Positions 1-5,700 of a DNA stretch of 5,700 bases are shown piece by piece. The position numbers and the translations under genes are program-made. The notes below the pieces were generated by a model that did not search any database, was not told the origin of the DNA, and was given only the letters and a program-made list of their open reading frames with translations. Where the stretch lies: positions 1 to 5,700 of the forward strand of contig CAIXFP010000421.1 in the NCBI GenBank assembly GCA_903918705.1. The letters are read 5' to 3'. The first letter of the stretch is position 1. The number at the start of each line of letters is the position of its first letter. The stretch is from an uncultured Pseudomonadota bacterium (lineage in GTDB: Bacteria > Pseudomonadota > Gammaproteobacteria > Burkholderiales > Thiobacillaceae).

Positions 1-3000
1 CTGCATCTGAGCGGTGGAGGTGTGCACGGCCAGACCGCGTTCCGCCATCATGGCCTCCAGCAACTTCCAGCTTTCGTTGGGGGCCAGTTCCAGCAGGCCC
101 TCGTCGACGCCGGCCAGGGTCACCTCGGTGCCCGCCGGCGGCGCCTTGCCGTCCGGGGTACGCACCTTGACCGACACGCGCGCCTTGTCCCGAACCTGAT
201 AGCGGGCCCGGTCGGTGGCCACGGTGACGTTCAAGCGGTAGGCCTGCTGGCCCACCGTGATGCCGGCGATCCCCAGCTTGAACGAAGGACGCCCCAGATC
301 CACCAGGGCGGTGGGTTTGATTTCGTCGTTGCGGCCGCGCAGCACCAGGGCGGAGACGAACACATTGGGCGCCCAGCCGGGCTTCACCGGAATCTCCAGC
401 ACCGGCGCCTTGCCGCTCAAGGCCACCACTCGGGCGTCGAGGACTCCCTCCCGCTCCACCGTGACCAGGGCAGTGGCCTTGCGATAGGGCATGCGCACCT
501 GGAAACGGGCAATCTGGCCGGGTTCGTAATGTTTCTTCTCCGGAACCAGATCGATGCGGTCATGGTTGTCCTGGGCGAACTCCCACTCGTCACGGCCGCT
601 CACCCAATAGCTGTGGCTGGACCGGGCGATACGGCCCAGGGCATCGCGGGCACTGGCGTCGATCAAAATTTCCCCGCTCTGGTCGGTCTCCGCCACGCAA
701 CTGAAACGGCCACGGGCATCGCTCTTGCCGTTGCAGGTGTCCGGCAGCGGCGTGTCGCGCACTTCATTGCGATAGCCGTAAAAGCCACCGGCCAGGCGTT
801 CGCGGTAGCCGTAGGTCTGGCGCAGCGCCAGGGTCACGCTCACCGGCACCCCTGCGGCGGCGCGGCCTTGCGTATCCACCACCTGAAACACCAGGGCATG
901 GCGCTTGCCCGCGCGAGCCCAGTCGCTCTTCTTCAAGCCCAGCACCACGCTGGCCGGCCACCAGGGGGTAAGGCGGCTGACGGTCTGAATCTCGCCGTTG
1001 GGATCGGGGTATTCCAGTTCCACCCGCAGGGAGTGAGGCATGGCCAGGGGCGGAATGTCGGATATCCGGGCGCGGGCGGCGCCGCCCGCGTCCAGCTTGA
1101 GGGCAAGCGTCGTCAGGGTGACGATGCCTCCCTCGTCGTTTTCCTGGCGGCTGTCGCGGCGCCGGGCGAACTCGAAATCGGCATGGTCGGGAAACTCGAC
1201 GCGATCCCGGGGTTCCAGTTGCGCCCGCAGTTTCACCGCCAGGTTCCTGGCGCCACCGCCGTTGAGATAGCCCGCCGTCAGGCCGTAATCCACCTCCTCG
1301 TTGGCGATCCAGGCCGAGCGTTGCGGGTCGATGCCGGCCCGCATCAGCGGCACCCGGAAGTCGCCCACGCTGAAGGCGCCGGAATCGATCCCGTCCAGGG
1401 ATTGCAACTGGCTGGGGTCGCCGTCGGGTTTGATGTCCTTGTCCACCAGACGCAGGCGGTAATCGCCGCGCCTGGCGCCCTCCGGCACCTTCCAGGCGGA
1501 TTCCGCCGCGCCATTCTTCCAGGCCAGGGACAGGAACCAGCGCTGGCCGCTGGCCGTGTGCTCGATCATCAGCGTGCGCGGCGGGTGGCTCGAATAAGAC
1601 AGGCCGTAATCCTGGCGGTCGCGCAGGAGGTGCTTCATGTGCACCGTGTCGCCCGGACGGAACAGAACGCGGTCCAGCACGCTATGCGCCAGACGCTTGT
1701 CCGCGCCGCCGGCTTCCGGCAAGCCGAAGCGCCAGGTCTCGATGCCGTCGTCCCAGTTGGAGAAGGCGAAGCTCACGTCGTCGCCGGAGCGGGCGCTGAC
1801 CATCAGGGGGCAATCCCAGGGCGCGCTGCCCGGATCGGGCAAGCCTTGCGGAATCAGGGCCATGCCCTGCCGGTCGGTGACGCTCCGGACGAACAGCCGG
1901 CCCTTGCAGTCACGCACCGCGACCGCCGCGCCCGCCACCGGCAAACCCAGATCCAGGCGAGTCACCCAGATCAGGGACGACCCGGCGCCCCATTTGAAAT
2001 GCACGCCCAGGTTGGTGACCAGTGCGGTGGTGCGCACGAACATGGCTGCGTTGACACCCAGCAACGACTTGCCCAGGCGTTTGCTCTCCGCCTCCACGAC
2101 ATAGAAACCGGGCTGTTGCAGCGGTATGCCCACCACCTCGAAAGCCTGGGCGCCGTTGGGTTTGGGCAGTCCGCGTTCCACCACGTCCGCTTCCCAACTG
2201 CCCAGCAGTTGCGCGTGGCGGTTGTCAGGGTAGGCGTGGGTTTGCGGGTCCATGGGCGGGTTCTCGATCTTTTTCACCCGCGCCCGCCAGTCCAGAATGG
2301 CGGCGTCGTCCGTGACCCGCAGCCAACGCACCATCGCCGCCGTGCCGCCCTCGCCCGCCTCCAGGTTGCGCACCGTGAGGGGCAAGAGGCCACCGGCCAC
2401 CCGCTCGACGATGCCGAAGTCGCCGGCAAACTTGAGCAGCGGCGGGGCGGCGGCGACGCGGAAATTCAGGGGAAAGCGCTGGCCATTGACCAGTTCCCGG
2501 CCCTTGTCGTCGACCAGATGGGCGGGCACGGCCAGGGCCAGTTCGGCATGTTCCGGAAACGGCCCTGGAAACACCACGACATCATCGCTGGCGGGCTGCC
2601 GCTCCGCCTTCTGTTGTGGGTAGACATGGCCCTTGCCGTCCTTCAGGTTGATGCGATCCAGGTATTCACGGGCGACCGGGGCGGTAAAACTCAGGCGGAT
2701 GGGTGTGAGCGGCATGCACCCGGACTTGGCGTTTTCCCTGTCGCAGCGCATGCGCGCGCTGAAGTGGTCGCGCACGCTGAAGGTGAGGCGCTGCTCGGTG
2801 GAGTTGCCCGGACCGGCGGCGGCTGCCACACCCTGGCCCCAGACCAGGTCTAACCTGGCGTTGGCCGGCAGGGTGCGCCCGCACTGAAGCAACTCCAGGC
2901 GCGGGTCGGCATCCGGGGAGCCGCCTTCCCAGGGCTCGTTCATCTCCTCCAGGCGCAGTTTCAGTTGTGTCAGCAGCCGGCCACGTTCAGCGCCGACGAT

Positions 3001-3501
3001 GCGCCGCACCGGCACCTGCTCGTGGATGCCCTGGATCTCGCAGCGCACGTGGGCCGAGACGCTCTCGGGCGTGGCCTGGCCGTTGAGCAGGAGCACGAAG
3101 ACCTGGTCCTCATCCACTGTTTGAGCAGCCTCCGGCAAGCTCCAGAGTACCCGCGGCCCGGCGCTGGTGAAGGCGTATTCCGGCGCCATCGCCACCGCCT
3201 CGCCGTTCAGCGCCGCCAGCCCCGCGCGGGGAATGAAGCGGCAGGACACGCCGGCTTGCGGCACCCGTTCCAGGTCATAGACCCAGGTGCGCTCGTCCTC
3301 CCAATGACCGTTGCCGGAAACGCCGCATTCGACCCGGAACGGCGCCGCCGCGTCGCCCCGCCCCAGTGGCGCCATGGGCGCGGAAAAGCGCGCCCGGGCC
3401 TGGCGCGCTTCGAGTTGCTCGCCAAGCGGGGTGAAACTTTCCAGGCTGGCGGCGGCCACCAGGCCCGACCAGATTGCGAGCAGAAAACCCAACTTGTACA
3501 T
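1..3501 (-). CDS. Alpha-2-macroglobulin family protein, N-terminal 1167 residues (3' end outside window)
   Basis: Read on the minus strand, this frame is open for 1167 codons and leaves the window without a stop. Family motifs appear in order: APPLLKFAGDFGIVE (about residues 352-366), LIWVTRLDLGLPVAGA (510-525), the MG2-type DRVLFRPGDTVHMKHLLR (610-627), YEPGQIARFQVRMPY (1012-1026 region), ALVTVEREGVLDARVV, WAPNVFVSALVLRG, then AGVDEGLLEL (1130-1139) and the closing TSTAQMQ. Bacterial macroglobulins are thought to trap proteases in the periplasm, often beside PBP1c. The bait region and any CxEQ thioester would lie beyond the left edge, so activity cannot be judged. The start at 3501 is preferred because GGGAG lies five bases upstream; the only other in-frame ATG, at 3513, lacks such a site, and TGA at 3525-3523 closes the frame. 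Residues 1-18 form a short Sec signal (MYK, then a hydrophobic run, ending AAA before Ser19) with no lipobox cysteine, unlike E. coli YfhM. The ten cysteines visible would suit periplasmic disulfides. Confidence 0.93.
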   Translation of the reverse strand, partial: MYKLGFLLAIWSGLVAAASLESFTPLGEQLEARQARARFSAPMAPLGRGDAAAPFRVECGVSGNGHWEDERTWVYDLERVPQAGVSCRFIPRAGLAALNGEAVAMAPEYAFTSAGPRVLWSLPEAAQTVDEDQVFVLLLNGQATPESVSAHVRCEIQGIHEQVPVRRIVGAERGRLLTQLKLRLEEMNEPWEGGSPDADPRLELLQCGRTLPANARLDLVWGQGVAAAAGPGNSTEQRLTFSVRDHFSARMRCDRENAKSGCMPLTPIRLSFTAPVAREYLDRINLKDGKGHVYPQQKAERQPASDDVVVFPGPFPEHAELALAVPAHLVDDKGRELVNGQRFPLNFRVAAAPPLLKFAGDFGIVERVAGGLLPLTVRNLEAGEGGTAAMVRWLRVTDDAAILDWRARVKKIENPPMDPQTHAYPDNRHAQLLGSWEADVVERGLPKPNGAQAFEVVGIPLQQPGFYVVEAESKRLGKSLLGVNAAMFVRTTALVTNLGVHFKWGAGSSLIWVTRLDLGLPVAGAAVAVRDCKGRLFVRSVTDRQGMALIPQGLPDPGSAPWDCPLMVSARSGDDVSFAFSNWDDGIETWRFGLPEAGGADKRLAHSVLDRVLFRPGDTVHMKHLLRDRQDYGLSYSSHPPRTLMIEHTASGQRWFLSLAWKNGAAESAWKVPEGARRGDYRLRLVDKDIKPDGDPSQLQSLDGIDSGAFSVGDFRVPLMRAGIDPQRSAWIANEEVDYGLTAGYLNGGGARNLAVKLRAQLEPRDRVEFPDHADFEFARRRDSRQENDEGGIVTLTTLALKLDAGGAARARISDIPPLAMPHSLRVELEYPDPNGEIQTVSRLTPWWPASVVLGLKKSDWARAGKRHALVFQVVDTQGRAAAGVPVSVTLALRQTYGYRERLAGGFYGYRNEVRDTPLPDTCNGKSDARGRFSCVAETDQSGEILIDASARDALGRIARSSHSYWVSGRDEWEFAQDNHDRIDLVPEKKHYEPGQIARFQVRMPYRKATALVTVEREGVLDARVVALSGKAPVLEIPVKPGWAPNVFVSALVLRGRNDEIKPTALVDLGRPSFKLGIAGITVGQQAYRLNVTVATDRARYQVRDKARVSVKVRTPDGKAPPAGTEVTLAGVDEGLLELAPNESWKLLEAMMAERGLAVHTSTAQMQ

Positions 3502-3506
3502 GGCGG

Positions 3507-3511
3507 CTCCC
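3507..3511 (-). promoter_or_regulatory. Ribosome binding site of the macroglobulin gene
   Basis: GGGAG on the minus strand, five bases before the ATG at 3501. It decides the start: the alternative ATG at 3513 has only ACCGAACCCT in front of it, which does not resemble a Shine-Dalgarno sequence. Starting at 3501 also gives a compact signal peptide beginning MYK. Confidence 0.6.
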
Positions 3512-3547
3512 ATAGGGTTCGGTCACCGCGCCACCCCGGGACCGGCA

Positions 3548-3565
3548 CGCCCCGCGCGCGGGGCG
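3548..3565. repeat. Perfect 18-base GC palindrome
   Basis: The sequence CGCCCCGCGCGCGGGGCG equals its own reverse complement over all 18 bases. It lies in the leader of the macroglobulin gene, with its near edge 46 bases upstream of the ATG at 3501. There is no T-tract on either side, so it is not a standard intrinsic terminator. It could be a hairpin in the leader RNA, a binding site for a dimeric regulator, or a chance product of high GC content. Confidence 0.6.
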
Positions 3566-3573
3566 GCTCGGGG

Positions 3574-3587
3574 CTCCCCCCGGGGAG
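3574..3587. repeat. Short GC hairpin, CTCCCC / GGGGAG
   Basis: Six-base arms (3574-3579 and 3582-3587) separated by two bases, just eight bases from the 18-base palindrome. With so short a loop, RNA folding would open one or two of the inner pairs. The two elements together make the leader of the macroglobulin gene strongly structured. No T-tract follows on either strand. Confidence 0.4.
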
Positions 3588-3686
3588 GGATGGCAACGGA
3601 TGCAGGCGTGATTCTGGCACTGCCCGGTTGTTTTGGCGTGAACGGGTTGCGTTGGCGCCACGGTTCCCGCGCGGCTTCGGTATGGA

Positions 3687-3835
3687 CCGAGACCGGCTGG
3701 TAGTCAGTCATGCTGGAACGGAGATGGATGAAATGGATGGATTTTCTCGTCAGGCAAGGGGCCGCAACGACGCATGGCGGAAGTAGCCGCCGTTACATGC
3801 CTTCGTTTCAGCATGACTGGCTACTAGCCTCTCGG
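3687..3835. repeat. Long imperfect inverted repeat covering the xerD 3' end
   Basis: The arms are 3687-3723 and 3801-3835, around a 77-base centre. The core, 3695-3723 against 3801-3829, matches at 25 of 29 positions. Outside it, two unpaired bases (CC at 3693-3694) are followed by six more perfect pairs (3687-3692 with 3830-3835). The four core differences are all transitions, placed so that a plus-strand RNA would pair continuously through G-U wobbles, whereas a minus-strand RNA would have four A-C mismatches. The right arm holds the last codons and TAG stop of xerD, so the left arm amounts to an inverted copy of the xerD end plus about 23 bases beyond it. The centre holds a 7-pair hairpin (3774-3780 with 3787-3793) and a direct repeat ATGGATG (3724-3730, 3733-3739). 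Possible natures: inverted duplication, miniature inverted-repeat element, or mRNA 3' end structure. The bases just outside show no target-site duplication. Confidence 0.75.
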
Positions 3836-4717
3836 GTGGTGTTTCGCGTGCAGGGACTTCAGCCTTTCCCGCGCCACGTAGGTGTAAATCTGGGTGGTGC
3901 TGATGTCGGCGTGGCCGAGGAGTTCCTGCACGGTGCGCAGATCCGCGCCGTGGTTGATGAGGTGAGTGGCGAAGGCATGGCGCAGGGTATGGGGGGAGAG
4001 GGCCTTCATGAGGCCGGCGCCGGCGGCGTGGCGTTTGATGAGGTACCAGAACATCTGCCGGGTCATGGGCCCACCGCGTTCGGTGACGAAGAGGGCGGCG
4101 CTGCCACGGCCTTTCAGCAACAGGGGCCGGGCTTCCAGGGCGTAGCGCTGGATCCAGTCCTGGGCGTCCTCGCCCAGGGGTACCAGGCGTTCCTTGCCGC
4201 CCTTGCCATAGATGCGGACGATGCCGTCGGCGAGACTGACACCGGCCAGGGGCAGGTCCACCAGTTCGGAGACGCGCAGGCCGGCGGCGTAAAGGGTTTC
4301 CAGCATGGCGCGGTCGCGCAGCCCCAGGGGTGTTGCCACGTCGGGAGCCGTGAGCAGGGCCTCGACTTCCGCCTCGCTCAAGCTTTTCGGCAGGGGCTTG
4401 GGCAGGCGCGGCGGCTCCACGGTTAGGGTGGGATCTTCGCCACGGCGGCCTTCACGCAGGAGCCAGCGGTGATAGCGCTTGATGGCGGTGAGCTGGCGGG
4501 CAAGGCTGCGGGCGACGACTTTTTCATCAAGGCTGCGGTGGGCGAGGAAGGCCTGAATCTGGTGGGTGCCGGCCTGATGCGGTTGCAGTCCCTGTTGCTC
4601 CAGCCAGGTGAAGAGTTGGCTGAGGTCGCGCCGGTAGCTTTCCAGGGACAGGGGGGCGAGGCCGTCCTCCAGCCAGAGGGCGTCGCAGAAGGTGTCGAGT
4701 TCGGCGGCGCTGTTCAC
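3824..4717 (-). CDS. xerD: Site-specific tyrosine recombinase XerD
   Basis: With XerC, XerD recombines dif sites at the chromosome terminus under FtsK control and resolves chromosome dimers. The 297 residues fit the family (E. coli XerD has 298). Residues 1-100 form the helical core-binding domain, recognisable by FCDALWLEDGL near the start and SYRRDL. The catalytic domain follows from about residue 108. The full active site is present: Arg148 (AAGLRVSEL), Lys172 (GKGGKERLVPL), His243 and Arg246 (SPHTLRHAFATHL), His269 (LLGHADISTTQIYTYV) and the nucleophile Tyr278. These fall at or one short of the E. coli positions. The ending HHPRG also resembles E. coli XerD, so the C-terminus looks native. 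It begins with GTG, whose last two bases lie in the TGA of ogt; the only upstream purine run is a weak GAAAG, which fits translational coupling to ogt. XerC or a phage integrase are less likely given the close match to XerD. Confidence 0.96.
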   Translation of the reverse strand: MNSAAELDTFCDALWLEDGLAPLSLESYRRDLSQLFTWLEQQGLQPHQAGTHQIQAFLAHRSLDEKVVARSLARQLTAIKRYHRWLLREGRRGEDPTLTVEPPRLPKPLPKSLSEAEVEALLTAPDVATPLGLRDRAMLETLYAAGLRVSELVDLPLAGVSLADGIVRIYGKGGKERLVPLGEDAQDWIQRYALEARPLLLKGRGSAALFVTERGGPMTRQMFWYLIKRHAAGAGLMKALSPHTLRHAFATHLINHGADLRTVQELLGHADISTTQIYTYVARERLKSLHAKHHPRG

Positions 4718-5190
4718 GCGACGCTTTCGTGGGCCAGGAGCCAGCGCTTGATGCCGATGGAGTAGCCGGTGTCGCTGTGGTTGAAGCCACCCAGGCCGCC
4801 ATTCGCGGCGACGACGCGATGGCAGGGGATGACGATGGGCAGAGGGTTGTCGCCCAGGGCCTGGCCGACGGCGCGGGGGCTGCTGCCCAGGCGGCGGGCG
4901 AGTTCGCCGTAGGTGCTGAGGCGGCCGGCAGGGATGTCACGCAGGGCCTGCCAGACGCGGCGGCGGAAGTCGCTGCCGACGGGGTCGAGGGGCAGGTCGA
5001 AGGGTTGGCCGGGGTCGGCGAAGTAGGCGGCGAGCTGGTCGGCGAGCCGTTGTATCAGTGGGTCATCGCTGTCCTTCGCCGCGCTGCCGGGGGGCAGGAA
5101 TTCCAGGCGGCGCAGGCGGCCCGCCGCGATGCACACGCCGAGGGCGCCGAAGGGGGTGGGAAGGATGGCGTCGTAGTCGGTTTGGGGCAT
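4714..5190 (-). CDS. ogt: Methylated-DNA--protein-cysteine S-methyltransferase (O6-alkylguanine repair)
   Basis: This enzyme removes alkyl groups from O6 of guanine (and O4 of thymine) by transferring them irreversibly to its own cysteine, in a one-use reaction in the cytoplasm. The 158 residues fit the single-domain Ogt/AGT size with no Ada regulatory domain. The acceptor is Cys123 in IPCHRVV, with His124 beside it and Glu155 in LLAHE completing the relay. Tyr94 (STYGELARR), Arg106 (PRAVG, the finger that fills the DNA gap) and Asn115 (DNP) are also present; Arg106 and Asn115 keep the same distances from the cysteine as in human AGT. Two local differences are visible: the turn before PRAVG is two residues shorter than in E. 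coli Ogt, and the segment after the active site (GGF to KRWLL) is about five residues longer. Both look like lineage traits. The ATG at 5190 has GAGGT seven bases upstream. The stop overlaps the xerD GTG. ogt rather than ada is chosen because no Ada N-terminal or AraC-type domain is present. Confidence 0.95.
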   Translation of the reverse strand: MPQTDYDAILPTPFGALGVCIAAGRLRRLEFLPPGSAAKDSDDPLIQRLADQLAAYFADPGQPFDLPLDPVGSDFRRRVWQALRDIPAGRLSTYGELARRLGSSPRAVGQALGDNPLPIVIPCHRVVAANGGLGGFNHSDTGYSIGIKRWLLAHESVA

Positions 5191-5197
5191 TTCGGGT

Positions 5198-5202
5198 ACC
5201 TC
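5198..5202 (-). promoter_or_regulatory. Ribosome binding site of ogt
   Basis: GAGGT on the minus strand, seven bases before the ATG at 5190. It is the best Shine-Dalgarno match in the window and supports this start. Confidence 0.65.
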
Positions 5203-5241
5203 GGTGGTCGGCCAGGCAATGATGCGTGGGCTCCGGGGCGG

Positions 5242-5269
5242 ATTGTGAGTTCAGCCGGTGATTTTGCAA
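5242..5269 (-). promoter_or_regulatory. Candidate promoter of the ogt-xerD unit
   Basis: On the minus strand, TTGCAA (5269-5264) and CACAAT (5247-5242) are separated by 16 bases, each matching four of six sigma-70 consensus positions. The -10 ends about 51 bases before the ogt ATG. It lies downstream of the terminator of the preceding oxygenase gene, which is where a new promoter is needed. The match is only fair and is not backed by any other signal. Confidence 0.35.
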
Positions 5270-5291
5270 CCGCGGGGGCTGCGGACCGGAG

Positions 5292-5308
5292 GCAGGCGGG
5301 ACGCCTGC
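5292..5308. repeat. REP-like palindrome GCAGGCG-GGA-CGCCTGC
   Basis: Seven-base perfect arms around a three-base loop, set in the longer string GGCAGGCGGGACGCCTGCGC and followed by TAC. From memory, closely similar strings recur as short intergenic palindromes in many GC-rich bacterial genomes. Only one copy is present here, so repeat status cannot be shown from this window. It sits just downstream of the oxygenase terminator, a common place for REP-type elements. Confidence 0.5.
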
Positions 5309-5313
5309 GCTAC

Positions 5314-5343
5314 AAAAACGAACGGCCGCGCGGGGCGGCCGTT
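5314..5343 (-). terminator. Intrinsic terminator of the oxygenase gene
   Basis: On the minus strand a nine-pair GC-rich stem (5343-5335 with 5329-5321, loop of five) is followed by CG and five Ts (5318-5314). It begins 17 bases after the TAA of the oxygenase gene. This separates that gene from ogt-xerD. The opposite strand has no T-tract after the stem, so it acts in one direction. Confidence 0.8.
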
Positions 5344-5360
5344 GGCGGGGTTGCGGCGGT

Positions 5361-5700
5361 TTACAGGTGCGGTTCGATCATGCGCCGCAGCCATTCGTGG
5401 AAGTGGATCATGCCGTCCTCGGTGGGGGACTGGTACGGGCCTTCCTGGCTGATGCCCTGCTCCCACAAGGCTTTGCGGCCCTTGTGCATGCCGTAGCAGA
5501 TGTCGTCGTCCTCGATGGCGGTTTCGCGGTAGGCGGCCTGCTCCGCTTCGACGAATTCGCGCTCGAACAGGACGATGTCTTCCGGGTAGTAGTACTCGAC
5601 GACGTTGAGGCAGGAGTCGATGCCGGTGGGGATGATGTTGCTCACCACCAAGGTGTGTGGGTACCACTCCACCATCAGGGTCGGGTAATAGGTCAGCCAG
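5361..5700 (-). CDS. Rieske non-heme iron oxygenase, large (alpha) subunit, C-terminal part
   Basis: Only the last 112 codons and TAA lie inside the window; the frame is open to the right edge (WLTYYPTLMVEWYPHTLVVS...), so the start is outside. The segment resembles the end of the catalytic domain of ring-hydroxylating or betaine/choline-type oxygenases: a beta stretch (EWYPHTLVVSNIIPTG), then VVEYYYPED, a helix rich in acidic residues, the cluster EDDD (5513-5502), CYGMHKGRKAL and the closing GPYQSPTEDGMIHFHEWL. In this family one aspartate after the beta sheet completes a 2-His-1-Asp iron site, and by position the EDDD cluster is the likely source. The Rieske [2Fe-2S] domain and both iron histidines would be off-window. 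The enzyme uses oxygen and electrons from a partner reductase. The substrate cannot be inferred from this fragment. An intrinsic terminator follows, so it is not cotranscribed with ogt. Confidence 0.82.
   Translation of the reverse strand, partial: WLTYYPTLMVEWYPHTLVVSNIIPTGIDSCLNVVEYYYPEDIVLFEREFVEAEQAAYRETAIEDDDICYGMHKGRKALWEQGISQEGPYQSPTEDGMIHFHEWLRRMIEPHL

Larger units (their letters stand above)
3502..3823. other. Intergenic region between xerD and the macroglobulin gene
   Basis: About 320 bases with no convincing gene. The minus-strand frame that leads into the macroglobulin is closed by TGA at 3525-3523. The short open frames here (62 codons on the minus strand from 3711, 37 codons on the plus strand from 3590) lack a credible ribosome binding site or family resemblance. 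I could not find a good sigma-70 promoter for the macroglobulin gene; the best pair on the minus strand is weak. No intrinsic terminator with a T-tract follows xerD. What the region does hold is structure: a long inverted repeat next to xerD and two GC-only palindromes near the macroglobulin start, listed separately. Confidence 0.7.

Noticed and set aside
22..2853. A 943-codon open frame on the plus strand opposite the macroglobulin gene
   Set aside because: It lies in exact codon register with the minus-strand gene. Its openness follows from the near absence of TTA, CTA and TCA codons there, and it ends exactly at the one TTA leucine codon (2854-2856, residue 216). The minus-strand product shows family motifs throughout; the plus-strand one shows none.
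3590..3703. A 37-codon plus-strand open frame with GGAGGG directly before its ATG
   Set aside because: The purine run abuts the ATG, leaving no proper spacing, and it arises from the GC hairpin at 3574-3587. No promoter is visible. Its stop lies in the left arm of the inverted repeat, so it would be worth reconsidering only if plus-strand transcription were shown.
3523..3711. A 62-codon minus-strand open frame just upstream of and in frame with the macroglobulin
   Set aside because: It has no Shine-Dalgarno sequence, its second half is composed of the GC palindromes, and it ends in TGA two codons before any possible macroglobulin start. I see no family signal.
2965..3786. A 273-codon open frame on the plus strand
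   Set aside because: It is in the same antisense register, continuing past the TTA codon into the intergenic region, with no family resemblance.
3774..3793. Terminator after xerD at the GGCGG/CCGCC hairpin
   Set aside because: On the minus strand the hairpin is followed by GCGTCGTTGCGG rather than a T-tract, so it does not meet the form of an intrinsic terminator.
3687..3835. Integron attC site or dif site at the inverted repeat, suggested by the neighbouring xerD
   Set aside because: The ends do not carry the RYYYAAC/GTTRRRY core sites of attC, and nothing resembles the 28-base dif consensus. The adjacency to xerD is explained by the repeat copying the end of that gene.
3710..4426. A 238-codon plus-strand open frame opposite xerD
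   Set aside because: It is a shadow of xerD, whose complete catalytic residues and expected length settle the strand.
4729..5496. A 255-codon plus-strand open frame across ogt and the intergenic region
   Set aside because: It is low-complexity Ala/Gly/Val-rich antisense to ogt, and it runs through the terminator and into the oxygenase gene.

Overview
The window is GC-rich and every gene I can support lies on the minus strand, so it reads from right to left. It looks like chromosomal DNA of a proteobacterium, most likely a betaproteobacterium. That placement is inference: it rests on codon use with almost no TTA, CTA or TCA, a XerD that follows the E. coli protein almost residue for residue, and an Ogt whose active-site tail resembles betaproteobacterial versions I remember. 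There is no phage, insertion sequence, CRISPR array, tRNA or rRNA gene.

Layout in the order of transcription: (1) 5700-5361, the C-terminal 112 residues of a Rieske-type oxygenase large (alpha) subunit, followed 17 bases later by a clear intrinsic terminator. (2) 5360-5191, an intergenic stretch with that terminator, a 17-base GC-rich palindrome of the REP-like kind, and a candidate promoter and ribosome binding site for the next gene. (3) 5190-4714, ogt, an O6-alkylguanine-DNA alkyltransferase. (4) 4717-3824, xerD, the tyrosine recombinase that resolves chromosome dimers. Its GTG start overlaps the ogt stop by four bases, so the two are probably one translationally coupled unit. (5) 3823-3502, about 320 bases with no convincing gene but with strong inverted repeats. 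(6) 3501-1, the first 1167 codons of a very large secreted alpha-2-macroglobulin-like protein, which runs off the left edge just before its expected bait/thioester half.

The genes are mostly housekeeping or cell-envelope functions and do not obviously form one pathway: ogt and xerD both act on DNA, the macroglobulin is a presumed periplasmic protease trap, and the oxygenase is metabolic. The least explained signal is in the xerD/macroglobulin gap. There, a long imperfect inverted repeat (arms 3687-3723 and 3801-3835) carries an inverted copy of the 3' end of xerD, including its stop codon. All four mismatches in its 29-base core become G-U pairs if the plus strand is transcribed. A second, GC-only palindrome cluster sits in the leader of the macroglobulin gene. 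I see no clear evidence for a new multi-gene system.
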